Below, one piece after another: positions 24,981 to 32,780 of a stretch of DNA of 64,000 nucleotides; positions within the stretch are counted from its first letter, which is position 1; the number at the start of each line of letters is the position of its first letter. The notes below the pieces were generated by a model that did not search any database, was not told the DNA's origin, and saw nothing but the letters and a program-made list of their open reading frames with translations. The stretch covers positions 358,141-422,140 of the forward strand of contig NZ_LJCO01000008.1 in the NCBI RefSeq assembly GCF_001399675.1. The letters run 5' to 3'. The stretch comes from Paenalicyclobacillus ferrooxydans. GTDB lineage: Bacteria; Bacillota; Bacilli; Alicyclobacillales; Alicyclobacillaceae. The position numbers and the translations under genes are program-made.

Positions 24981-25256
24981 ATGAATCAGGATGTGGAAAA
25001 TGTGTATCGAACCGTGATCGGTTCAGGCGGCGTTGTCTTCGAGAACTTCCCGGTTTCCATGTACGACGGTCAGGAATTTTACCGGATGCGAGACGAGTGG
25101 CTGGTAGAGCGGATCGAAACCTTCGTTCCCAAATGCCTTCGTCGAGCTGCAAGGTTCGACTGTCGTCTCATTCGAGCCTTTCACGAAGAGCCAAACCGAG
25201 ATCCATCGGAATCGGAATCAAACATCATGAAGTGGTTGCAAAGAATGCACCTGTAG
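24981..25256 (+). CDS. Hypothetical protein, 91 residues
   Basis: The ATG lies 12 bases after AGGAGG. Predicted soluble, mixed alpha/beta (YRTVIGSGGVVFENFPVSMY, then DEWLVERIETFVPKCLRR). An overlapping longer frame from 24941 was rejected because its composition is unlike its neighbours. No family recognised. Confidence 0.55.
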   Translation: MNQDVENVYRTVIGSGGVVFENFPVSMYDGQEFYRMRDEWLVERIETFVPKCLRRAARFDCRLIRAFHEEPNRDPSESESNIMKWLQRMHL

Positions 25257-25296
25257 GGTGTACGACTGCCACGACACGAACCAGTCGGTTCGACAC

Positions 25297-25346
25297 GACC
25301 AGTACAGACGAGCGAATGAATCGCTCGGTATCCTGCTGGTCTTTTT
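25297..25346 (+). terminator. Terminator-like hairpin
   Basis: Outer arms GACCAG (25297-25302) and CTGGTC (25336-25341), inner arms CGAGCGA (25309-25315) and TCGCTCG (25321-25327), small internal loops, then TTTTT. Likely a partial terminator inside the gene block. Confidence 0.6.
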
Positions 25347-25369
25347 CATTTTGAGGGGAGGAATTCGCG

Positions 25370-25549
25370 ATGAATACGTTCATCACGATGACCAAAGACA
25401 CTGAGTCCGCGTATCGGGCCAAGCGCTTTTTGATGAAGCGCGGGATCCCATGTGAGATACACAAACGTCGGGACGGTCGCTATCTGCTGTTTACGGACAT
25501 TTCCTACCGTTACGCGATTCGCAATGTACGCCGCCAGATGTCCGCTTGA
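25370..25549 (+). CDS. Small basic hypothetical protein, 59 residues
   Basis: Starts MNTFITMTKDTESAYRAKRF, with an excellent GGGGAGG site 8 bases upstream. The sequence alternates a helix (ESAYRAKRFLMKRG) with strands (CEIHKRRDGRYLLFTDI), which could be a small nucleic-acid-binding fold. No family recognised. Confidence 0.65.
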   Translation: MNTFITMTKDTESAYRAKRFLMKRGIPCEIHKRRDGRYLLFTDISYRYAIRNVRRQMSA

Positions 25550-25628
25550 CACGTCCATGGAATTCAAGCCCCATCATCACGGGCTTGAGGATTACCAACA
25601 CAACGAATGGTGAAAGGATGGAGCAAAC

Positions 25629-27176
25629 ATGAGAATTGAATCCATCACATTGGAGAATTTCAGGTGCCACGAGCACATGGAGTTTCAATTCAGCCCTGTG
25701 ACAGCTGTATATGGTCACAATGGCGCCGGAAAATCAACACTGGCGGAAGCTGTGGTCTGGTGCCTCTACGGTACGGATATTCTCGGCAAAAGTAAGCAGG
25801 ATGAAAACCTGATGCACATCGGGGCACAAAGTATGGCTGTCGCGGTCACGTTCGTCAGTTCGGGGGGTCAATCCCTGACCGTTTCTAGAATCCGGTCTGG
25901 CAAACGAGCTTCCGCGATCACGGTGAATGGATCGCGTCCGAAGGCAGGGCAGATAGAAGGATGGTTTGGATCGGTATCTGAATTCCTCTCCATGTTCTTT
26001 CCAGGCTATTTCAGCAGCCTGGAGCCAAAGGAAGCGAAAATCATCCTTTCGAAATGTGTGCCAGAGGTTTCAAAGGACGATGTGCTCGCTCGAATGAACG
26101 CTGATTCGGCAGAGCTCTTAGCCCACGACAAATTTGCCATGGGAATTGAATCGGCCGACTTCGCGATGAAGAGGGTTCGTACGGATATTGCCGAGTGCGA
26201 GCAGTCACTCACCCGTTTTGAAGGTGAATTGGATGCCTATGAGTCCGTCATCGCGCGGGGAGAGCCAAGCCCGTTCGTGAGTAAAATCCCAAGCGAGACG
26301 ATGGCGCAGTATGAGGCCATAAAACAGGACATGGTCAGACACGAAGTCAACTTTGGGAATCGCGAAGCGCGCCTTGATGCATTACTTGCACAACACAAAT
26401 CGCTCGCCGACTCGTACCGGATGCTGAAAGCAAGCATCCCTAAAGCAGACACGCACTGCCATACCTGTGGTCAAACATTGCCGATCGACCAAGCGGAACA
26501 AATTCGCCAGCAAGTGGCCTTGAAACAAACAGGCATTCAGAGAAACCTCGCGCAAATCGTCGCAGAAGGGAAACGGGTCAAAGCAGAAATTGAGCATCTG
26601 AATGCGCTGCCCAAAATACCCGAAATGGATCCGAATGGTGAGGCTCTCGTGAAACAGGTAGAAAAACAACTCCGTGACGAAGAGCAGTTGAAAATTGCCC
26701 ACGAAGCCATGAGACGGACGGTTCAAATGGCCAAGGAGAACATCGCTCAAACCAAACAATGCATGGTGGAGGAACGAACACATCTGGAAGCTTTGCGTCG
26801 CAAGTTAAAAGCCTTGCAAGATTTCCGCTTCGAGTATGTTCGCGCTCAGCATGACAAGTTAAACGGCTTGTTTGGGCATGTACGCATTCACTTAATGGAC
26901 CCCAACAAGGAGACCGGAGAAATTCGAGAGTCGTTCCGGATTGAGTGGAAGGGCAGGCCGTACCGGTTGTTGTCGTTCTCTGAGAAAATCCGCTGCGACC
27001 TCGAAATCGGGCGAGTCTTAGCCGAGGCCCGGGGAGAAGTGATACCGGTTTATATCGATAATGCGGAATCGGTGCAAAACCTCCTCGCGGAGCCGTTTTG
27101 TGGGCAAGTCATCGCGGCCTACGTTTCGGACATGAAGTTGACGGTCAAACACTCGGTTGATTCACAGGTGGCCTGA
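25629..27176 (+). CDS. Rad50/SbcC-like AAA ATPase with zinc-hook-like motif
   Basis: SMC-type ATPase of 515 residues, about half the length of SbcC. Walker A GHNGAGKST is at residues 29-37; a coiled coil runs through the middle and is broken by a Cys hook, C277-H-T-C280; the C-terminal half has an ABC-signature-like SFSEKIRCDLEIG and a Walker B-like strand IPVYIDNAES. Phage and plasmid relatives work with a Mre11-type nuclease in DNA end processing, but no such nuclease gene is adjacent here. It lies in the DNA metabolism block between small genes. Confidence 0.85.
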   Translation: MRIESITLENFRCHEHMEFQFSPVTAVYGHNGAGKSTLAEAVVWCLYGTDILGKSKQDENLMHIGAQSMAVAVTFVSSGGQSLTVSRIRSGKRASAITVNGSRPKAGQIEGWFGSVSEFLSMFFPGYFSSLEPKEAKIILSKCVPEVSKDDVLARMNADSAELLAHDKFAMGIESADFAMKRVRTDIAECEQSLTRFEGELDAYESVIARGEPSPFVSKIPSETMAQYEAIKQDMVRHEVNFGNREARLDALLAQHKSLADSYRMLKASIPKADTHCHTCGQTLPIDQAEQIRQQVALKQTGIQRNLAQIVAEGKRVKAEIEHLNALPKIPEMDPNGEALVKQVEKQLRDEEQLKIAHEAMRRTVQMAKENIAQTKQCMVEERTHLEALRRKLKALQDFRFEYVRAQHDKLNGLFGHVRIHLMDPNKETGEIRESFRIEWKGRPYRLLSFSEKIRCDLEIGRVLAEARGEVIPVYIDNAESVQNLLAEPFCGQVIAAYVSDMKLTVKHSVDSQVA

Positions 27177-27180
27177 GAAA

Positions 27181-27196
27181 CGGTCGAAGACGACCG
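27181..27196 (+). promoter_or_regulatory. Short leader hairpin
   Basis: CGGTCG (27181-27186) pairs with CGACCG (27191-27196) over AAGA, 30 bases before the ATG of the next gene. Confidence 0.4.
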
Positions 27197-27229
27197 ACAA
27201 TTCATGGAAGCAGTAAGGTGGTGAATGCC

Positions 27230-27505
27230 ATGGCAACGAAGCGTAACCGACCCCTGTACGACATCCACGCTGTCAAACGGATGGTACAAAGGCGGCTTCC
27301 GGTCGACGTGATCGATCAGATTGCTCAGGTCGGTGTCACGGTACAAGAAGATAGAAACCGTGTGATGAAACGAGGAGATTTGAATGGCAAGCCCATTCAC
27401 GTTGTGCTCGCGAAACCGAATACCGTCATCACGGTGTACACGGCGGATGAGTGGGATTCCACCATTACCGTTTGTCGAAAACGAATCCGTTCGTTGAACG
27501 CATAA
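27230..27505 (+). CDS. DUF4258-like small protein, second copy
   Basis: Predicted 91-residue protein from an ATG 6 bases after AAGGTGGTG. Pattern: YDIHAVKRMVQRRLPVDVID, a central charged turn, IHVVLAKPNTVITVYTADE and a final basic helix. Related in pattern to the gene at 24507. Possibly an RNase-like or antitoxin-like fold; unproved. Confidence 0.6.
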   Translation: MATKRNRPLYDIHAVKRMVQRRLPVDVIDQIAQVGVTVQEDRNRVMKRGDLNGKPIHVVLAKPNTVITVYTADEWDSTITVCRKRIRSLNA

Positions 27506-27520
27506 AACTGTTCCCTGACT

Positions 27521-27557
27521 GCCGCCTGGGGGTGTCTTTTCACCCTCGGGAAGCGGC
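27521..27557 (+). promoter_or_regulatory. Leader hairpin before the LysM gene
   Basis: GCCGC outer arm (27521-27525) with GCGGC (27553-27557); inner CTGGGGGTG with CACCCTCGG (27541-27549) over a TCTTTT loop. It may be a weak terminator or a translational control element. Confidence 0.5.
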
Positions 27558-27592
27558 CCCGTGGGTGAAATCTTGTCCATGGAGGGATGGAA

Positions 27593-27880
27593 GTGAAAGT
27601 CATCAAGCGATACGTAGGGATGGGGACGTTCGTGCTTCTCATCGAAGCCTTGCTCGTACTGCGAGTGATGCCACCAGGGTTTGACGGATGGAAATCTGTA
27701 ACCGTTGGTCCAGGGCAAACACTCTGGGAACTAGGCGAGCTGTACTGTCCCAATACGGATCCGCGATATGTTGTGGGGGCCATTGAAACCCGCAATCATA
27801 TCGGAGCAAACATTCAGCCAGGCGACGTCCTGTGGGTACCGACAAAGTCGGTCTCCATGTGGGCACGGCTGGTTTTTTAG
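27593..27880 (+). CDS. Membrane-anchored LysM-domain protein
   Basis: Predicted 95-residue protein. A hydrophobic N-terminal segment (YVGMGTFVLLIEALLVLRV) is followed by one LysM-type module, SVTVGPGQTLWELGELY, then VVGAIETRN, IGANIQPGDVLWVPT. It would sit on the outside of the membrane and bind peptidoglycan; the layout is like YneA-type division inhibitors. GTG at 27593 follows GGAGGG by 6 bases and is preferred over the ATG at 27587. Confidence 0.7.
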   Translation: MKVIKRYVGMGTFVLLIEALLVLRVMPPGFDGWKSVTVGPGQTLWELGELYCPNTDPRYVVGAIETRNHIGANIQPGDVLWVPTKSVSMWARLVF

Positions 27881-27934
27881 TCCCTGCGAACGGACTTCAA
27901 CTTGACCCCTTGTGGGGAAGGAGCGCGAAATCGC

Positions 27935-29137
27935 ATGAAAGTAACGTTTCGTTGCGAAGAACTGGTCAAAGTCCTGCGTGACATTGTACGCGTGGTGCCA
28001 AGTTCAACCAACCGACCTGTACTCAAACACGTCCTGATCCGAGCGAATCAAGCGGATGATCGGGTCGATTTGTATGCAAGCAGTGAAGACATGTCGATAC
28101 GACGAACCCTGTACGAGACGATTGCCGATCCGCCAGTCACGATTGAAGCTTCCGGCGCTTGTCTCTTACCGGCGAAGGAACTCTTCGAGATCGTGAAAAA
28201 GGCGAGTGGTCATGTGACCGTTCAGGCCAATGCTACGAAGACAAAGTTAGTTTTCGGAAAGACGAAGTACGAGTTGGCCGGCTTAGACCCGGATCTCTTC
28301 ACACCGTATACCAATGAAAATGATGCCACCACTTCTGTCGTGTTGCTGGCTCCGGAGTTGCATCGGCTGCTGCGGCGCACGACGTATGCCACGGCTAAAG
28401 GTCCTGCGCGTCCAATTCTGACTGGTGTGCACTTGGCACTGGCAGCGTCCGTTCTCCAAGCAACCGCTACGGACGGTCTACGACTCGCAGGGTTCACGGT
28501 TCCCTATCAGACAATTACTGGGGAACAGAGAAGTTTAACCGTGCCAGCAGCACTATTGGACAAGGTGGCGCTCGGCTTACCCGCGCATGATGACGATGAG
28601 AAAATCACGTTGGTGTTTGGCTCAAGTTCACTCATTGTGTCGTGGGACGACGACTCGTATCGCACGGTCATTCGTGCGCTCGATGGGCATTACCCAGACA
28701 CATCACGCATCATTCCACAGAACGCGCCCTACCGGATCGAACTCGACCGACAGGAACTGCTGGATGCGTGTGAGCGCGTGTCGATTCTGTCCGAAACGGA
28801 GCATCAACGGGCACAGTTTGAGTTTTCACGAGAAGGGCTGATTCTTACGGCAATCTCGTCTCAGTATGGGAATGCCAGAGACACAGTTGAAGTGAAAAGC
28901 GTGTCCACAGATAGGGCGTTCACCCTTGTGTGCAACATTCACTATTGGATTACGCTGCTTCGGTCATTTGAGGGCATTGAGCAAATTGAAGTGGGTCTGG
29001 TGGATGCGAATCAACCATTTACGGTGAAACCCGTCGGCGTAACCGGCCTATGCCTCATTGCGCCAATGGCGAATACCCAAGCGGTGTCGAAGGAGACCGC
29101 AAGTAGCGAGTCAACAGACGAGCGTGTGAGCGCTTAG
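27935..29137 (+). CDS. dnaN: DNA polymerase III beta subunit (sliding clamp), plasmid-encoded copy
   Basis: Sliding clamp of 400 residues. Start KVTFRCEELVKVLRDIVRVV, then SSTNRPVLKHVLIRA, ATDGLRLA in the middle domain, and the third domain ending with PFTVKPVGVTGLCLIAPM, close to the usual MPMR-type clamp end. It forms the ring that holds polymerase on DNA. The ATG at 27935 is preceded by GGAAGGAG. A second clamp on a mobile element suggests that the element replicates with partly private machinery. Confidence 0.93.
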   Translation: MKVTFRCEELVKVLRDIVRVVPSSTNRPVLKHVLIRANQADDRVDLYASSEDMSIRRTLYETIADPPVTIEASGACLLPAKELFEIVKKASGHVTVQANATKTKLVFGKTKYELAGLDPDLFTPYTNENDATTSVVLLAPELHRLLRRTTYATAKGPARPILTGVHLALAASVLQATATDGLRLAGFTVPYQTITGEQRSLTVPAALLDKVALGLPAHDDDEKITLVFGSSSLIVSWDDDSYRTVIRALDGHYPDTSRIIPQNAPYRIELDRQELLDACERVSILSETEHQRAQFEFSREGLILTAISSQYGNARDTVEVKSVSTDRAFTLVCNIHYWITLLRSFEGIEQIEVGLVDANQPFTVKPVGVTGLCLIAPMANTQAVSKETASSESTDERVSA

Positions 29138-29150
29138 GCCACGATTCGAA

Positions 29151-29186
29151 GGGAGGAAGTCCCCTGGTTACATTGGGGGCTTTCCC
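29151..29186 (+). promoter_or_regulatory. Leader hairpin containing GGGAGG
   Basis: GGGA plus AAGTCCCC (29151-29164) pairs with GGGGGCTT plus TCCC (29175-29186) over a 10-base loop; the GGGAGG site itself is at the base of the stem. Confidence 0.5.
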
Positions 29187-29213
29187 TCGATGTGGCTTGT
29201 GGGGCGGACGTGT

Positions 29214-30059
29214 ATGAACGAGAAGGTGAACGAGGCGCTGGAACGGCTAGAGCAGGGAATTGCATCCTTGCTCGATACCGAGCAGTGGAAACGGTACTTG
29301 ATGTTTCAAAGCCGGTTCCATAGCTACAGCTTTCACAATACCCTGCTGATTTTCGTGCAAAAGCCCGACGCGACGATGGTTGCGGGTTTTCATCGGTGGA
29401 AAGAGCTGGGGCGCTTTGTACGGAAGGGAGAGCGTGGAATTTCGATCCTTGCCCCAATGTTCCGCACAAAGTGTGACGACGAAGGGATGTCAGGTATTGA
29501 ACCGCAACCCAGTTCGGGCGAGGAGGAAAAGCGCCAGATCCTATACGGCTTTCGTCCCGTCTACGTCTTTGACGTGGCGCAAACAGATGGCGAGCCCATC
29601 CCAACGGTAGATGTACCTACCATCATGAACGGACACACAGGGTGGTATGAATCGCTTTGCCGAGCCTGCCCCTTTCCACTTCGTGAAGTTCCTGAAATGG
29701 AAGGTGGAGCACTGGGCACTTTTCACCACCGTAGTCGTTCGATTGAGATTGTCGAGACGTTACCGGAAGCCCAAAAAGCAAAGGTGCTCATTCACGAATG
29801 GGCCCACGGGCTGTTACACAGCTTAGCGGATCGACCGAATCGAGAAACACGAGAACTTGAAGCGGAGTCCACTGCGTTTGTCGTCGCAAGTGCGCTTGGT
29901 TTCGATACGGCAGATTACTCCTTTGGCTACATTGTGGGCTGGAGCGGCGAAGAAGCCATACAGACACTCAAAGCGTGTGGAACGAGAATTCAAAAATCAG
30001 CAGACACCATTTTGTCCGCGTTACAGCTCCAGCCGCAAGTCAAAAAGGAGGCGGTATAG
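29214..30059 (+). CDS. ArdC-like antirestriction protein with zinc-peptidase motif
   Basis: Predicted 281-residue protein. The N-terminal half matches the ArdC single-stranded-DNA-binding domain (RYLMFQSRFHSYSFHNTLLI, then GFHRWKELGRFVRKGERGI). The C-terminal half has the HEWAH motif of an ImmA/IrrE-type zinc metallopeptidase (KVLIHEWAHGLLH) with a downstream glutamate (ELEAESTAFVV). ArdC-type proteins protect incoming plasmid DNA from restriction and bind transferred single strands. Confidence 0.8.
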   Translation: MNEKVNEALERLEQGIASLLDTEQWKRYLMFQSRFHSYSFHNTLLIFVQKPDATMVAGFHRWKELGRFVRKGERGISILAPMFRTKCDDEGMSGIEPQPSSGEEEKRQILYGFRPVYVFDVAQTDGEPIPTVDVPTIMNGHTGWYESLCRACPFPLREVPEMEGGALGTFHHRSRSIEIVETLPEAQKAKVLIHEWAHGLLHSLADRPNRETRELEAESTAFVVASALGFDTADYSFGYIVGWSGEEAIQTLKACGTRIQKSADTILSALQLQPQVKKEAV

Positions 30060-30107
30060 ATTCAGCTAAAACGGACAAATGTCGCACGGGATGGTTTATG
30101 CAATTAC

Positions 30108-30485
30108 GTGAGCAACGGCGAAGACTGGATGCCATTCACCGATAGTTTCGGTAAAGAGAAACTGGGTGTACTTGCACCTCGGCGCAGAGATGTGGAGCAA
30201 GATGCGGCGGTACGCGTCGTGATCTTCAGCTACCAGATTGAAAACCCGAAGTGGGGGTATGCTGCATTAATTCTCAATTGTGGCGTGATTTGGGCTGCGT
30301 ATGCATCCTTTGATGCCACTGATATCAAGGGAAGCCCACTCTTTGCACTCAGACTGATGGGGCGCTTTGAGTGGACATATCCATCTATCCAGTTGGCAAA
30401 AGAGGCCATCGCGCAGTCACAGTCTTTCAAGCGTGTGTCGGATGAGGCCCTAATGGAACGGTTGAAAATCGATTTGTTGCGGTGA
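30108..30485 (+). CDS. Hypothetical protein, 125 residues
   Basis: GTG start. Mostly soluble with a hydrophobic middle (WGYAALILNCGVIWAAYASF) and a helical C terminus (LAKEAIAQSQSFKRVSDEAL). Lies between the ArdC-like and RadC-like genes. No family recognised. Confidence 0.55.
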   Translation: MSNGEDWMPFTDSFGKEKLGVLAPRRRDVEQDAAVRVVIFSYQIENPKWGYAALILNCGVIWAAYASFDATDIKGSPLFALRLMGRFEWTYPSIQLAKEAIAQSQSFKRVSDEALMERLKIDLLR

Positions 30486-30506
30486 CATAAGGCCATATAA
30501 AGCCCA

Positions 30507-30538
30507 CTGCACTGGGTTCATTTATCCACCCGGTGCAG
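30507..30538 (+). promoter_or_regulatory. Leader hairpin before the RadC-like gene
   Basis: CTGCACTGGGT (30507-30517) pairs with ACCCGGTGCAG (30528-30538), 11 bp including one G-T pair, 11 bases before the ATG. Confidence 0.5.
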
Positions 30539-30549
30539 GCGGGTGGCGT

Positions 30550-31008
30550 ATGGGGGACGGACAAATGGCGACCATCAATGTCGTACGGATTGAGCTGATT
30601 AAAGAACGGAACTTCAAATACTCGGGAAGCCGACAAATCCGGTGTGCAGAGGATGCTGCGAGCATTCTGTGGGAATACATCGGGAACACCGATCGAGAAG
30701 AAGTTGTGGTCATGGTGTTATCAACGAAGCACTATGTGAATGCCTTAAACACGGTCAGCATCGGATCGCTCGACGCATCCGTGGTTCATCCGCGGGAAGT
30801 ATTTAAGCCCGCCATCTTGGCCAACGCGTCGGATATCATTGTTGGGCATAATCATCCGAGCGGTGACCCTGCCGCCAGTCCGGAAGATATCGCGGTCACG
30901 AAACGACTCGTAGAAGCGGGGCGCATGCTGGGGATTGATGTATTGGACCACATCATCATTGGCGATCCTGGGCGATCCGTAAGCATGAAAGCTCAGGGGC
31001 TGATGTGA
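30550..31008 (+). CDS. RadC-like JAB/MPN domain protein
   Basis: Predicted 152-residue protein containing only the JAB-fold half of RadC; the helix-hairpin-helix part of chromosomal RadC is missing. The metal motif is complete: IVGHNHPSGDPAASPED (H-x-H-P-S-G-D), followed by LGIDVLDHIIIGD. Short RadC proteins of this kind are common on phages and plasmids; their biochemical role is not settled. Confidence 0.85.
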   Translation: MGDGQMATINVVRIELIKERNFKYSGSRQIRCAEDAASILWEYIGNTDREEVVVMVLSTKHYVNALNTVSIGSLDASVVHPREVFKPAILANASDIIVGHNHPSGDPAASPEDIAVTKRLVEAGRMLGIDVLDHIIIGDPGRSVSMKAQGLM

Positions 31009-31013
31009 GCGGC

Positions 31014-31523
31014 ATGGATAATGAGATGTATTCCTTTGAGCCATCTGTTGTGAGGGCGCTCATACGTTCATGTCCAAGGTACCAGATACTCTATCAAGAC
31101 TGTCGCTTGGCAGGGCTGCTAGATGTAGCGTGGACGGTTCTTCGCGATGCTAGCGAAGGCGGCGAACGTGTCTGGGTAAACGATAGAGAAATGCAGGCTA
31201 ACCACATCAGCTACATGGACTGGCTTTCAGTCAAGCGCATTTGCAAACTTGCTGAGAGGTTCGATGAGGATGCACGTAACGAGGGCTTCACATTTAGGTT
31301 TGAGTTACGGCCTTCCTTGAAAGATCTTGAACCCCCAAACTGTGATTGCACCAAGCGGGGATACGAAATTAGTGACACAGTCACTATCCAGGGTAATCGG
31401 TACAACTCAAATGCGGATACCTATGCTACGCAATTGGGTATCAAGGCGGAGAGTATGTACGTGTTTTGGATTATTGATGCAAAGAAATACGGCATTGTGC
31501 ATGAAGCCTATTGGTGCCTTTAA
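31014..31523 (+). CDS. Hypothetical protein, 169 residues
   Basis: Starts just after the RadC-like stop (ATG at 31014; an overlapping GTG at 31005 is possible). The C-terminal part has a C-x-C and strands (PPNCDCTKRGYEISDTVTIQ, then YVFWIIDAKKYGIVHEAYW). No family recognised. Confidence 0.55.
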   Translation: MDNEMYSFEPSVVRALIRSCPRYQILYQDCRLAGLLDVAWTVLRDASEGGERVWVNDREMQANHISYMDWLSVKRICKLAERFDEDARNEGFTFRFELRPSLKDLEPPNCDCTKRGYEISDTVTIQGNRYNSNADTYATQLGIKAESMYVFWIIDAKKYGIVHEAYWCL

Positions 31524-31553
31524 AAACTCGACACTCAGATAATTTTAAAACAC

Positions 31554-31594
31554 GGGAGGTGAATCCCTCCGTCTTGCACATATGGACGGAGGGA
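31554..31594 (+). promoter_or_regulatory. Switch-like leader with Shine-Dalgarno and anti-Shine-Dalgarno
   Basis: GGGAGG (31554-31559) can pair with CCCTCC (31565-31570). The same CCCTCCGTC alternatively pairs with GACGGAGGG (31585-31593) over a loop that contains both TTG and ATG. The two hairpins are mutually exclusive. Confidence 0.55.
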
Positions 31595-31633
31595 GAAATC
31601 CTTTACGTCGCGGGTGCTTGGCGTGAGGGAACG

Positions 31634-32695
31634 ATGCGAAACGAAGGCGTTGCGAAAATGGGGTATTACCCGACACCGCTGACTATGATGATGAAAATCA
31701 AAAGCCGTCTTACTTGTACCGGCGCTTGTCGACTGATGGATCCGTGTTGTGGCGAGGGAGATGCACTTGCTGAGTTAGCGAGTATGTCATCTGGCTTTGA
31801 ATCCATGACATACGGTATCGAGTTGGATGGACATCGGGCACAAGCGGCGCAGGACAAAATCCACCATGTTGTCCATTGTGGGTATGAGCGAGCGAGAGTG
31901 GAACAGGCGAGCATGCAACTCTTATTTTTGAATCCACCGTACGACGCACAATCTGGCCTTGGGGGACTCGAAATGCGCAAGGAGCTGATCTTCTTGCGGG
32001 ATTTGTCCAAGCTACTTGCTCCAGACGGTGTGCTTGTATTCGTCATTCCACGCTACACGCTTGGGCCAGAGATGGTGAACGCACTGTTTCAGCGCTTTAC
32101 GAACCTCGCGGTGTATCGATTTGATGACGATGAATATCAAGCATTCCGTCAAGTGGTCATCTTTGGCCAGCGGCGCAAGAAGAATTTGACGAGCGCCAAA
32201 GCGTTGTCGGATACAGAGCGCCAGATGAAAAACGAGATGCTCATGTTCGGAAAAGACATGGAGCAAAGCATGCCGTATTTGGACGAACCCGATGGGCGGA
32301 TGTGGCTCGTACCACCCGCAGTGGATATTGCGGTGCCGATTTTGTTTCGCGGCTATGTGCTGGATGAGGCGGAATTATGCCTGGACTTGGCGCAATCGGA
32401 TGTGTTCAAAATCGCAGACAATTTACTTCTGTCGACCGATGCACAGGCTTCTCTCAAGCGGCCGTTACTCCCATTTCGACGCACGCATATGGCCACTTTG
32501 ATTTCGGCCGGGGCGTTAAACGGTGCGGTTGGTGTTGGAGCAGATCGGCATATGGTCGTCGGTATGACGAGGAAGATTGTCAACCGAGACATTGTGAGAA
32601 ATGAAGATGGTTCAGAAACCGTGATCGACACGGAGTCGTACGTTACCGCGGTTCGAACCATTCAGCCGGATGGAACCATTCTCGACCTACAGTAA
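31634..32695 (+). CDS. DUF6094-type N6-adenine DNA methyltransferase
   Basis: Methyltransferase of 353 residues: GYYPTP at the N terminus, AdoMet motif RLMDPCCGEGDALAEL, acidic TYGIELD and catalytic LLFLNPPYD. The N-terminal layout (YYPTP plus MDPCCGEG) is that of plasmid- and phage-borne DUF6094 enzymes. There is no restriction partner next to it, so it is probably a solitary methylase that protects or marks the element. ATG 31634 after GTGAGGGA is chosen; the frame is open from 31511 through the leader hairpin. Confidence 0.8.
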   Translation: MRNEGVAKMGYYPTPLTMMMKIKSRLTCTGACRLMDPCCGEGDALAELASMSSGFESMTYGIELDGHRAQAAQDKIHHVVHCGYERARVEQASMQLLFLNPPYDAQSGLGGLEMRKELIFLRDLSKLLAPDGVLVFVIPRYTLGPEMVNALFQRFTNLAVYRFDDDEYQAFRQVVIFGQRRKKNLTSAKALSDTERQMKNEMLMFGKDMEQSMPYLDEPDGRMWLVPPAVDIAVPILFRGYVLDEAELCLDLAQSDVFKIADNLLLSTDAQASLKRPLLPFRRTHMATLISAGALNGAVGVGADRHMVVGMTRKIVNRDIVRNEDGSETVIDTESYVTAVRTIQPDGTILDLQ

Positions 32696-32704
32696 TCCAA
32701 CATA

Positions 32705-32748
32705 AAGGAGGCGAAAGCCCCGGTGTACCAATCCGGGGCGATGGCCTC
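32705..32748 (+). promoter_or_regulatory. Leader hairpin before the SNF2 gene
   Basis: GCCCCGG (32717-32723) pairs with CCGGGGC (32733-32739); GAGGC of the AAAGGAGGC site (32708-32712) can pair with GCCTC (32744-32748) to extend it. A short frame of 27 codons starts at the GTG in the loop and runs into the SNF2 gene start. Confidence 0.5.
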
Positions 32749-32780
32749 TCTGGACATGGTGCAGCTGGGGCAGATTGCGA

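Noticed and set aside
24941..25354. Longer frame overlapping the 24981 gene
   Set aside because: Arg/Ser-rich shadow composition, and the 24981 frame has the better binding site.
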